Source of the DNA: RGIG4140 sp045635565
GTDB taxonomy: Bacteria > Pseudomonadota > Alphaproteobacteria > CAAHEQ01 > UBA3637
Direction: 5' to 3'
Length of the DNA: 12,493 nucleotides
NCBI GenBank assembly: GCA_045635565.1
Contig: JAZTVX010000005.1
Coordinates: 1 to 12,493 of the forward strand
A program made the translations under genes and the position numbers. Shown piece after piece: positions 1 to 6,235 of this stretch (position 1 is the stretch's first letter; the number at the start of each line of letters is the position of its first letter). Under the pieces are notes generated by a model, which worked only from the letters and a program-made list of their open reading frames with translations, was not told the DNA's origin and did no database searches.

Positions 1-30
1 ATATAAAAATCAGATGATTACATTTTTTAG

Positions 31-59
31 TTGACAAGAGGTATTTCGCATAATAGTAT
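31..59 (+). promoter_or_regulatory. Putative sigma70 promoter
   Basis: A perfect TTGACA -35 box (31-36), a 17-bp spacer and TAGTAT (54-59, four of six consensus bases) are visible. No gene with a ribosome binding site follows, so its product is unknown. AT-rich DNA yields such sites by chance. Confidence 0.3.
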
Positions 60-81
60 GGGAAAAATAACGTACCTTTTT

Positions 82-109
82 TTGACACGTTTTTCGTTGA
101 GAATATATT
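82..109 (+). promoter_or_regulatory. Putative sigma70 promoter upstream of an unexplained region
   Basis: TTGACA (82-87), a 16-bp spacer and TATATT (104-109, five of six consensus bases) make a strong site. The predicted start is near 116. The transcript would run into a region holding only a 44-codon open frame without a Shine-Dalgarno site and several hairpins. Confidence 0.4.
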
Positions 110-373
110 GATTTTTAAGCCTTATTTTTGAATAGGTTTTAGCGTTTTGCAAAAGTCTTTTTTTATGGAAAATAATGTGTTTGAGGATATAAAAAACGAA
201 TCGTTTTTAGATTTTTATCGAGCAATTTATTTTATTTTTCCAGAAAAAGATACTTGTTTGAGATGTCTCACCCCTACGAGGAGTGGGACGATAAGATAAT
301 TTTGTAACGTTGAATACACATATGCCAAAATTATTTCTTATCAAAATATTATCTTGTGTTTTAAACAGAAATC

Positions 374-1330
374 TTACAGAACTTGATTTAAAACATAATC
401 TATCCGTTGTTCAACAGATAAGTTTTTGGGATAAGTTTGTTCAATTTGATGTAAGACATGTGCTAAACCATTTTGATTAGCAATTTGTATTGCTAATCCC
501 GGACGGGCATTTAATTCCAAAACCATTGGTCCTTTTTCCTTGTCCAAAACAATGTCAGCCCCTAAATAACCCAAACCCGTCATTTCAAATCCTTTGGACG
601 CCATAACCAAATGTTCACGCCAAAAAGGAACACTCAACGTCATTAAATCAGCCCCCGTGTCCGGATGAAATTGTATCGGTTTGTTATGTTGTACGGCAGA
701 AATGGCTTTTCCTGAGCGAATATCAATGCCAACACCAACGGCTCCTTGATGTAAGTTTGCTCGTCCCCCCGATTGCTTGGTCGCTAAACGCATCATTGCC
801 ATGGCAGGGTATCCTTGAAACACAATAATACGAACATCTGGAATCCCTTGGTAACTAAATCCTTGAAAAATTGTGCTAAAATTAACCATTTCTTCAAAAA
901 TGGCTGTGTCGTACCGTCCGCCTAAACTATATAATCCACTTAATATGTTTGAAATATGCTGATAGACTTCCCGATATGTCAATACTTTTTCAGATGCTGT
1001 TTTAAAATAGTTTTTGGTGTGTTTTTTTATAACTAAAACACCTTTACCACCACTACCATGTGCTGGTTTAATCACAAAACTGTCATGATTCTCGATTAGA
1101 GATAGAAAGTTTTTCACTTCATGTTGAGCATCTATTGAACCCAGTAATTTCGGTGTTTGAATCCCAATTTCATTTGCCAGTTTTTTTGTAAGAACTTTGT
1201 CGTCAACTAATGGAAACAATCTCCGTTTGTTATAGGCTGAAATAACGGCATAGTTGCGTCGGTTCATACTCAAAACACCCACTTTTTTTAATTGCCACGG
1301 AAAGGCGAAATGCTTCCATAATTTAATCAT
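374..1330 (-). CDS. ATP-grasp alpha-L-glutamate ligase-related protein
   Basis: A 318-residue ATP-grasp enzyme of the RimK-related group that is usually found with a 7TM inactive transglutaminase. Visible motifs are an N-terminal DDKVLTKK helix (about 43-50), the nucleotide-binding strand and glycine loop VIKPAHGSGGKG (about 86-97, Lys88), a GADIVLD strand (about 257-263) and the Mg-binding LELNARPG (271-278, Glu272 and Asn274). Members of this fold join a carboxylate to an amine using ATP. The true substrate here is unknown; a glutamate-like amino acid or a peptide is inferred from the family. No signal peptide is seen, so it is probably cytosolic. The start at 1330 has an AAAGGA site 6-7 nt upstream, and the stop codon of the preceding gene lies between that site and the ATG, which implies translational coupling. 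It is the last gene of its operon. Confidence 0.9.
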   Translation of the reverse strand: MIKLWKHFAFPWQLKKVGVLSMNRRNYAVISAYNKRRLFPLVDDKVLTKKLANEIGIQTPKLLGSIDAQHEVKNFLSLIENHDSFVIKPAHGSGGKGVLVIKKHTKNYFKTASEKVLTYREVYQHISNILSGLYSLGGRYDTAIFEEMVNFSTIFQGFSYQGIPDVRIIVFQGYPAMAMMRLATKQSGGRANLHQGAVGVGIDIRSGKAISAVQHNKPIQFHPDTGADLMTLSVPFWREHLVMASKGFEMTGLGYLGADIVLDKEKGPMVLELNARPGLAIQIANQNGLAHVLHQIEQTYPKNLSVEQRIDYVLNQVL

Positions 1331-1333
1331 ACA

Positions 1334-2872
1334 TTATCCTTTTTTTCGAACCAATGGGGCAAATCGTTTTAATTCCGTTAAACGATATCCTGTATAAGTT
1401 CCTAACAACATCACGATGAACAAAATAACCAGATTTAATTCGTTAAATACAAACATAATGTGTCGAATGGTTGGATTAACAATTACAAAATATGTGATAA
1501 TAGCAACAATGACGCTGTTAAACACTTCTTTGGCGGCATGACGGAATCCTTCTTCTTCCCAAATAATGGATGCCCGTTCAATAATCCAAGCCATAATGAT
1601 AATTGGGAAAAATAAAACACCTGTTGCAATTTCCCAATCGTAATTGTATCCCAAAATGGCACTGACTTGAATAATTAAAATCACAAAAATAACGACAGCA
1701 GAAATACGAGGAACCAACAATAAATTCAATCGTGATAACGCATTTCGAATGGCACAACCGATACCGACAACTAACCCGAACCCGATTAAACCGGCAATAA
1801 ATCCCGTTTGAACCAATGCTAATGCAATAAGCATCGGTGTAAACGTTCCCATTGTTTTTAATCCGACGATGTTACGCAATATCACGACAATTAAAATGGC
1901 CAACGGATAAATCATCAACCATTTTAAAGCGTTTTGTTGGTCAATCGGCAGATTATATACAGAAAAAGAAAATAATTTTTCCTGACTAACGGCTTTGGCC
2001 CGATGGCGTGCCATTCCCAATGATGAATTAACCGATTTCAAAACGGAATATTTTATCAATGAATCAACACCACCCCGTACATCAACCAAAGATTTACCAC
2101 CTCGTTGTAATACGATAAAATTTTCGGGAATACCCATCTGACCTGTCTGAATATCATATGTAATCCAGCGTTTATTCGGAATATCATAGGCTTCCAACAT
2201 AACATCAGGAACGGTTGTTTTTTTGCCTTCTTCCAAAATCATTCCCCGAACAATTCGTGCCGGTATTTTTTGTAAAGCCAATAAATCAATGAGGCGTTCA
2301 GCCGTCGTTCGGCTGTTTTTACGTTCCGGCATAAATGCAATGACTGTTTCGTTCGGAATAGGACGGTTTAGTAAACGAATCAATTGCTGAACAGGATTAC
2401 CGTTCATTTCCTGTGATAATGTAATGATTTGTTGAGCAATTGGTCTTGTCGTATCATCAAACATCGGGGTTTGAACAGGAGGGGGTGTTTCATCTTTGAT
2501 TTTACCGCGACTTTCTTCGTTGTCATAAATTAAAATACGATAATAAATACTTTGATTGCGTTTTTGTGGTTGTGCCGTTAAAATATATTTTTCAGACGTT
2601 TCTTCAACATGGTAGTCTTTGGCAACAATTGTTTCATCTAAAATTTTGTATGTTCCCGTTCTGTCGGGTCTGAAAAAAGAAACTTGTAATGGCTTTTCAG
2701 TCGGCTTAAACGTTAAATGCGATTCAATTGTCCAAACGGGTGTTTGTTGATTCGGTGTCAAATCAAAACCCCAAAATTGCACTTTATAATAAATATGCCA
2801 ACCGGCTAAAATCATAGAACAAATTAAACCGATGGTTAGCCATATCCGAACGGAAAAGATTTTTTTGAACAT
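1334..2872 (-). CDS. Membrane protein: inactive transglutaminase domain fused to seven TM helices
   Basis: About 512 residues. One N-terminal helix (about 11-30) is followed by a soluble, presumably periplasmic region (about 31-310) and then a hydrophobic C-terminal half (about 317-497) with several helices and the typical GTFTPMLIALAL segment. Within the soluble part the stretch ending in KIPAR (about 202-206) matches the helix of transglutaminase folds. In my hand alignment Ser (about 187) sits where the catalytic Cys belongs, and the His position in the strand near 223-228 is also changed, while the later Asp (about 240) remains. This fits the known inactive transglutaminase/7TM family. 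The role is probably to bind or present a peptide at the membrane for the flanking ATP-grasp and protease-like proteins; this is inferred. ATG at 2872 is preferred over TTG at 2875, because GAGG is 5 nt from the ATG but only 2 nt from the TTG. Confidence 0.9.
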   Translation of the reverse strand: MFKKIFSVRIWLTIGLICSMILAGWHIYYKVQFWGFDLTPNQQTPVWTIESHLTFKPTEKPLQVSFFRPDRTGTYKILDETIVAKDYHVEETSEKYILTAQPQKRNQSIYYRILIYDNEESRGKIKDETPPPVQTPMFDDTTRPIAQQIITLSQEMNGNPVQQLIRLLNRPIPNETVIAFMPERKNSRTTAERLIDLLALQKIPARIVRGMILEEGKKTTVPDVMLEAYDIPNKRWITYDIQTGQMGIPENFIVLQRGGKSLVDVRGGVDSLIKYSVLKSVNSSLGMARHRAKAVSQEKLFSFSVYNLPIDQQNALKWLMIYPLAILIVVILRNIVGLKTMGTFTPMLIALALVQTGFIAGLIGFGLVVGIGCAIRNALSRLNLLLVPRISAVVIFVILIIQVSAILGYNYDWEIATGVLFFPIIIMAWIIERASIIWEEEGFRHAAKEVFNSVIVAIITYFVIVNPTIRHIMFVFNELNLVILFIVMLLGTYTGYRLTELKRFAPLVRKKG

Positions 2873-2896
2873 CAAAGCCTCTTTTCAAAAATAAAA

Positions 2897-3478
2897 TTAG
2901 TACAAAGTCATCGACCGATTTACATCAACAATGGCACGCCCTTTTAAGATGTTTCGACCGACCAATGCCTGATAATTAAACTTACTTCTGTCTGCCAAAG
3001 AAAATGGTATCGTTAAATTTTCTTTGCCGAAACGCACATTCATTAAAACAACAAAACGGGCTTCGGAATCTCCCTCCCGTTTGATTTTAACTTGTCGTTG
3101 TAACGGTTTTTCAAATAAATGTTTTTCATTGGTTGTCCGATTGATGAGATAAAAAGAAACCCATTTTTCCCCCTCTCGTTCAAATTCCTGTAAATCTGTT
3201 ACGTCGATGGACGAATTTTTAGCGCCGGTGTCAATACGAGCCGGAAAAGCACTTTTCATCGGTAGAAAATAAATTGGTTCAACTTCTCCGATAATCCCTA
3301 ACGAATGCGTTTTAATCGGTTTAGGTTTGGGGGCCGGTTTTGGTGCAATAACCGGTTTTTCAATAGGTGGTGGTGTCGGTTCGGGTAATGGTATCACGGG
3401 TTCTTGGGGTCGAACGGCACACCCGGCCAATCCCCACACAAATCCCCCCAACATAACAAATGATAACAACCTTTTCAT
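2897..3478 (-). CDS. Retropepsin-like ("ATP-dependent zinc protease" family) lipoprotein
   Basis: A 193-residue protein. The N-terminus is a lipoprotein signal ending in the lipobox LAGC (Cys20), so it should be lipid-anchored in the envelope. Residues 21-57 form a Pro/Lys/Glu-rich linker. Residues about 58-193 match the family historically named ATP-dependent zinc protease (RimB-like), which has a retropepsin fold. The signature ARIDTGAKNSSI (80-91) includes Asp83-Thr-Gly-Ala, and LVGRNILKGRAIVDV (172-186) is also characteristic. A single DTGA per chain suggests an obligate dimer if it is proteolytic. It is the first gene of a three-gene operon: 24 nt separate it from the 7TM gene. The start is supported by AAGGAG about 8 nt upstream and by a promoter at 3508-3535. 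Its substrate is unknown. The family name is misleading, since no zinc motif is seen. Confidence 0.88.
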   Translation of the reverse strand: MKRLLSFVMLGGFVWGLAGCAVRPQEPVIPLPEPTPPPIEKPVIAPKPAPKPKPIKTHSLGIIGEVEPIYFLPMKSAFPARIDTGAKNSSIDVTDLQEFEREGEKWVSFYLINRTTNEKHLFEKPLQRQVKIKREGDSEARFVVLMNVRFGKENLTIPFSLADRSKFNYQALVGRNILKGRAIVDVNRSMTLY

Positions 3479-3507
3479 ACCGATATCTCCTTCACTAATG
3501 ATAGAAT

Positions 3508-3535
3508 ATTTTAATCATATTCTGATAAATGTAAA
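3508..3535 (-). promoter_or_regulatory. Promoter of the retropepsin/7TM/ATP-grasp operon
   Basis: On the minus strand TTTACA (3530-3535) and TAAAAT (3508-3513), each five of six consensus bases, are separated by 16 bp. The predicted start is about 20 nt upstream of the ATG at 3478. The terminator of the upstream gene lies just beyond it, so this operon is probably transcribed independently. Confidence 0.55.
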
Positions 3536-3574
3536 GCAAAAAAGTATCAACAATGTTATTTCTTTGTCTGTAAC

Positions 3575-3608
3575 AAAAAAATCCGATGACAGATGCTACC
3601 GGATTTTT
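3575..3608 (-). terminator. Rho-independent terminator after the His-rich protein gene
   Basis: A perfect 9-bp stem (AAAAATCCG, read on the minus strand, with its complement) encloses a 14-nt loop. On the minus strand it is followed by a run of seven T. It lies 23 nt past the stop codon of the small secreted protein. Confidence 0.75.
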
Positions 3609-3631
3609 GTATCAAGAGGGGTAAAACAAAT

Positions 3632-4051
3632 TTAACGACGATGTTTGGGTGGAGATTTATGTCCTCCATGATGTTTGTTGTTATGTCCGTGCCCTTTGTG
3701 AGAAGGAGCCGGTTTATAATGATGTTTTTTATCATGACGATGCCATAATCCCCCCAATAAAACACCACCGATTAAACCTGTAACCCCAGCGGCCACAACG
3801 GTTTCGGTTGAGGGATAATTTGTTGTATAAGTTGTTTCAACGTTTTGAACAATGACCGGTTGCGAAACAGTCGGTTGAACGACATAAGTTGAAACAGGTG
3901 TTGTATTTTGGACAATGATTGTTTGTCCGCTAATACCTCCACCATAATATTGTCCGTTCGGCAAAATAACTGTTTGAGCCAACGCCGGTGAGACAACCTG
4001 TGTACACACGGCAATTATGACAAGTGATGTGATGATAGAACGATAACTCAT
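3632..4051 (-). CDS. Small secreted protein with glycine-zipper-like helix and His-rich tail
   Basis: A 139-residue protein I do not recognise. Residues 1-25 are a signal peptide (MSYRSI, then a hydrophobic core, then ALA before Gln26). Residues 26-84 are rich in Gln, Thr and Val and hold a loose repeat (IIVQN, VIVQN). Residues 85-103 form a Gly-rich hydrophobic segment. Residues 104-139 hold eleven His with Lys, Gly and Pro. The layout suggests an exported envelope protein, and the tail could bind divalent metals; both are inferences. The frame extends to an ATG at 4102, but the start at 4051 is chosen because it has AAAGGAG about 7 nt upstream and begins the signal peptide directly. It lies 63 nt after the YbhN-like gene and is followed by its own terminator. 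Confidence 0.75.
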   Translation of the reverse strand: MSYRSIITSLVIIAVCTQVVSPALAQTVILPNGQYYGGGISGQTIIVQNTTPVSTYVVQPTVSQPVIVQNVETTYTTNYPSTETVVAAGVTGLIGGVLLGGLWHRHDKKHHYKPAPSHKGHGHNNKHHGGHKSPPKHRR

Positions 4052-4114
4052 TTTGTTTCTCCTTTCTTCTGTCACAAGATAGAAACGAAAAACAATATTC
4101 AAAAGTTCATTTCA

Positions 4115-5083
4115 TCATTCGTCGGCTGTTTTGATTTGACGAAACCGACGGGCTCGATATGTTTCATACGCAACCAATACCATGCCGGAAACAAGCAATG
4201 GTAAAACATAGTAAATAATCCGATAAGCAATCAATGCTCCGAATAAATAGGCAGTATTGGTATCATTGGGCAAAATGGCTAGAAACAATGTTTCAAACAC
4301 ACCTAAACCACCGGGGACCTGACTGAAAACCCCTAACACCTGTGCAATGATAAAGACGCCGATAAATACATCAAACGGAATATGTACAAATTCGATGAGG
4401 CAAAAATACAAAACAAATGCAGCCAGTACAATATCACATCCCCCGATAATGACTTGTGCCAAAGCCATTTTCACACTTGGCATTTTAAATGGCACATCAT
4501 GTATCGTTAGTGTTTTTTTATAAAAATGACATAACCCGAAATAAATGAGTAAGCCGATAAATGAAATAAAGGCGACTAAATTCGTTGTCCATTGAGAAGC
4601 ATTTTGTCCTTCAAACGCATGTGCAGGTGTTAAAATCCACCCTAAATCACTTAAAAAGAAGCAGGCAATCAAATACGTAAAACCTGAAAATGTCACCATG
4701 CGAACAATTTCATTTGGTCTGAAACGCCATCGGGTGTAAAGCCGATAGCGAACGGCACCACCCGAAACAACGGCATGACCGGCATTATTACTGACGGCAA
4801 AACCGATAAACCCGACAAAAATCCATTTCCATGCCTCTAATTTTCTGCCAATATAACGCAAGGCTAAATAATCATAAGATGATAAAGCCACATACCCCAA
4901 AAACGAAGCGACACAAGCCATGATAATGTTGGCAGTCGGAATAGCCAAAACAGCATTTTTAATATCGACAAATGCATATTTTGATAACTGCATGTACAAC
5001 ATGACGGCTGCTAAAACAAAAAAGAACAAACCGGCCCACGAAACGGCCTTTTTTGCAATACGTTTTACTTTTACCTTATCCAT
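4115..5083 (-). CDS. YbhN/MprF-type integral membrane protein (LPG synthase TM domain)
   Basis: A 322-residue protein with about seven to eight hydrophobic helices and a basic N-terminus (MDKVKVKRIAKKA). It matches the transmembrane domain of lysylphosphatidylglycerol synthases, found alone in YbhN proteins. The segments GHAVVSGGAVRYRLY (102-116) and VPGGLGVFET (256-265) are the conserved marks of that family. The soluble aminoacyl-transferase domain of full MprF is absent, so it is not expected to make lysyl-PG by itself. Lipid flipping or lipid binding is the likely role, by family analogy. The ATG at 5083 follows AAAGGAG at good distance. It starts a minus-strand unit diverging from the cation exporter gene, and the small His-rich protein gene follows it. 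Confidence 0.87.
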   Translation of the reverse strand: MDKVKVKRIAKKAVSWAGLFFFVLAAVMLYMQLSKYAFVDIKNAVLAIPTANIIMACVASFLGYVALSSYDYLALRYIGRKLEAWKWIFVGFIGFAVSNNAGHAVVSGGAVRYRLYTRWRFRPNEIVRMVTFSGFTYLIACFFLSDLGWILTPAHAFEGQNASQWTTNLVAFISFIGLLIYFGLCHFYKKTLTIHDVPFKMPSVKMALAQVIIGGCDIVLAAFVLYFCLIEFVHIPFDVFIGVFIIAQVLGVFSQVPGGLGVFETLFLAILPNDTNTAYLFGALIAYRIIYYVLPLLVSGMVLVAYETYRARRFRQIKTADE

Positions 5084-5111
5084 ATTTTCTCCTTTGCGCT
5101 TATTTTAAGGC

Positions 5112-5141
5112 AAGGATAAGGATTTTTTATCCTTTTGACAA
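5112..5141 (-). promoter_or_regulatory. Putative promoter overlapped by an inverted repeat
   Basis: On the minus strand TTGTCA (5136-5141), a 17-bp spacer and TATCCT (5113-5118, four of six consensus bases) face the YbhN-like gene. A perfect 8-bp inverted repeat, AAGGATAA (5112-5119) and its complement (5127-5134) with 7 nt between, covers the -10 box and most of the spacer. It could be an operator for a dimeric repressor. No T run follows on either strand, so a terminator is unlikely. Confidence 0.35.
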
Positions 5142-5204
5142 GTTTTATTTTTCAAAAAAGTCATTTGTTACACTTGTTTTTTGGTGTGTTAAAATAAAAA
5201 GACA

Positions 5205-5233
5205 TTGACAGAACAATTGTTTGTCTTTATCAT
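5205..5233 (+). promoter_or_regulatory. Promoter of the cation exporter gene, placing transcription start at the ATG
   Basis: TTGACA (5205-5210) is a perfect -35 box. It is followed by a 17-bp spacer and TATCAT (5228-5233, five of six consensus bases). The expected start is near 5240-5241, only two or three bases before the start codon at 5243. An upstream alternative (TTGTTA 5165-5170, 19 bp, TAAAAT 5190-5195) is weaker. Confidence 0.6.
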
Positions 5234-5242
5234 GGTACGCAA

Positions 5243-6157
5243 ATGAGTACCTTAACAAACGAACACCAAAACAAATTGATGCGATTAGCATGCGTGTTTT
5301 CTGTTTTGACGGCATGTGTTTTGACAGCCATCAAAGCAGTGACATTTTTTTTGACAGGATCGGTTGCCATTTTGGCTGGTTTATTTGATTCTGTGCAAGA
5401 CATGATGACATCTCTTATCAACTTAATTGCTGTTCGGGAAGCCACGACACCGGCTGATAAACATCATCGTTTCGGTCATGGAAAAGCACAGGCATTGGGG
5501 GGATTGTTTCAAGGAATCATTATTAGTGGAGCATCATTGATATTACTTAAAGAATCTGTTTTACGGTTGTTGAATCCTCAACCGATTCGAGAAATGGGTT
5601 TGGGGTTAATTATTACTCTTGTTGCCGTTATTTTAACATTTTTTTTGGTCGTGTTTCAAAAAAAGGTTGTTCGACAAACAAATTCGTTGTCTGTTCGGGC
5701 TGATTTAGCCCACTATACCGGTGATATTTTTATGAATATCGGTATTATTGTCTCCATGGTGATATCTTATTTTTATCAATGGTATTTCGTTGATTCGTTG
5801 TTTGGGATTTTGGTTGTTGGTTATTTGGGGTATAGTGTGTTTTTTATCTTTCAGGCATCATTTAATATGCTTATGGATGCCGAAATTTCGCCCCTTATTC
5901 GTAAACAAATTAAACGGATAACTTGTTCGTTAGACGGGGTTTATGATTGTTTTGATTTAAAAACACGTCAATCAGGGAATGAATTGTTTGCCCAATTTTC
6001 TGTTTCATTAGATGATGAGTTGACTTTGGCACAAGCCCATGACAAAATCGATAAAATAGAAGAAGCAATTCAAAAAACGTTTCCCGATATGCACCTTGTG
6101 ATTCACCCCGAACCGATTTCTCAAAACAAACGAGGAAGAAATAAAAACACTCATTAA
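5243..6157 (+). CDS. fieF: Cation diffusion facilitator, FieF-like Zn/Fe efflux transporter
   Basis: A 304-residue transporter of the CDF family, close to the 300 residues of E. coli FieF and alike in sequence. It exports divalent metal (Zn, Fe or similar) from the cytosol in exchange for protons, as a homodimer in the inner membrane. The transport-site residues are all present: Asp49 and Asp53 (LFDSVQD) with His157 and Asp161 (HYTGD). The interface site is kept too (Asp72, His75, His79 in DKHHRFGHGKA). Six helices cover about 12-210, and the C-terminal metal-sensing domain (about 212-292) ends in VIHPEP. There is no Shine-Dalgarno before the ATG, and the promoter places transcription start at the ATG, so the mRNA looks leaderless. 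The metal specificity cannot be read from the sequence, so the gene symbol is by similarity only. Confidence 0.92.
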   Translation: MSTLTNEHQNKLMRLACVFSVLTACVLTAIKAVTFFLTGSVAILAGLFDSVQDMMTSLINLIAVREATTPADKHHRFGHGKAQALGGLFQGIIISGASLILLKESVLRLLNPQPIREMGLGLIITLVAVILTFFLVVFQKKVVRQTNSLSVRADLAHYTGDIFMNIGIIVSMVISYFYQWYFVDSLFGILVVGYLGYSVFFIFQASFNMLMDAEISPLIRKQIKRITCSLDGVYDCFDLKTRQSGNELFAQFSVSLDDELTLAQAHDKIDKIEEAIQKTFPDMHLVIHPEPISQNKRGRNKNTH

Positions 6158-6164
6158 ATATATT

Positions 6165-6194
6165 AAAATAAAATTTTAATTAAAATTTTATTTT
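6165..6194. terminator. Perfect 30-nt A/T palindrome, likely terminator of the exporter gene
   Basis: Two 15-nt arms (6165-6179 and 6180-6194) are exactly complementary with no spacer and no G or C. A T run (6191-6196) forms its right end, and the exporter stop codon is 7 nt upstream. It probably ends transcription in the + direction. An all-A/T stem is weak, and a protein-binding role is possible. Confidence 0.5.
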
Positions 6195-6200
6195 TTAGTA

Positions 6201-6229
6201 TTGACTTTGTATTAAAATGTTGTTATAAA
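6201..6229 (+). promoter_or_regulatory. Strong sigma70 promoter of the candidate RNA
   Basis: TTGACT (6201-6206, five of six consensus bases), a 17-bp spacer and TATAAA (6224-6229, five of six) lie just after the palindrome. The predicted start is near 6236. No gene with credible length follows before the terminator at 6415-6448. Confidence 0.6.
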
Positions 6230-6235
6230 CGCATT

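Larger units (their letters stand above)
1..373. other. Intergenic region with promoter-like sites and hairpins
   Basis: No convincing gene is seen here. It lies downstream of the minus-strand ATP-grasp gene. On the + strand there are two sigma70-like sites, at 31-59 and 82-109. A 44-codon open frame (165-299, two Cys near its end, no Shine-Dalgarno) follows the second one but is not supported well enough to call a gene. A hairpin with a 3-nt loop occupies about 266-288. An A/T-rich arm at 291-304 can pair with either of two related arms at 327-342 or 342-355. No T run follows these arms on the minus strand, so they are not a typical terminator for the operon that ends at 374. Confidence 0.5.

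Noticed and set aside
2873..2875. TTG start for the 7TM transglutaminase-like gene
   Set aside because: It is only 2 nt from the GAGG site; the ATG directly after it has better spacing.
3327..3635. A 102-codon + strand open frame over the start of the retropepsin-like gene
   Set aside because: It is the reverse of the Pro-rich linker and signal peptide, giving a low-complexity Gly-rich product, and the minus-strand gene has clear family motifs.
4052..4102. Upstream ATG extending the His-rich protein by 17 residues
   Set aside because: The extension places extra charged residues before the signal peptide and lacks a Shine-Dalgarno; the ATG at 4051 has AAAGGAG.
4115..5083. Full MprF lysyl-phosphatidylglycerol synthase
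   Set aside because: Only the membrane domain is present; the C-terminal aminoacyl-transferase domain is absent.
5232..5246. Four-codon ATG frame overlapping the exporter start (possible leader peptide)
   Set aside because: It lies upstream of the predicted transcription start and has no Shine-Dalgarno.
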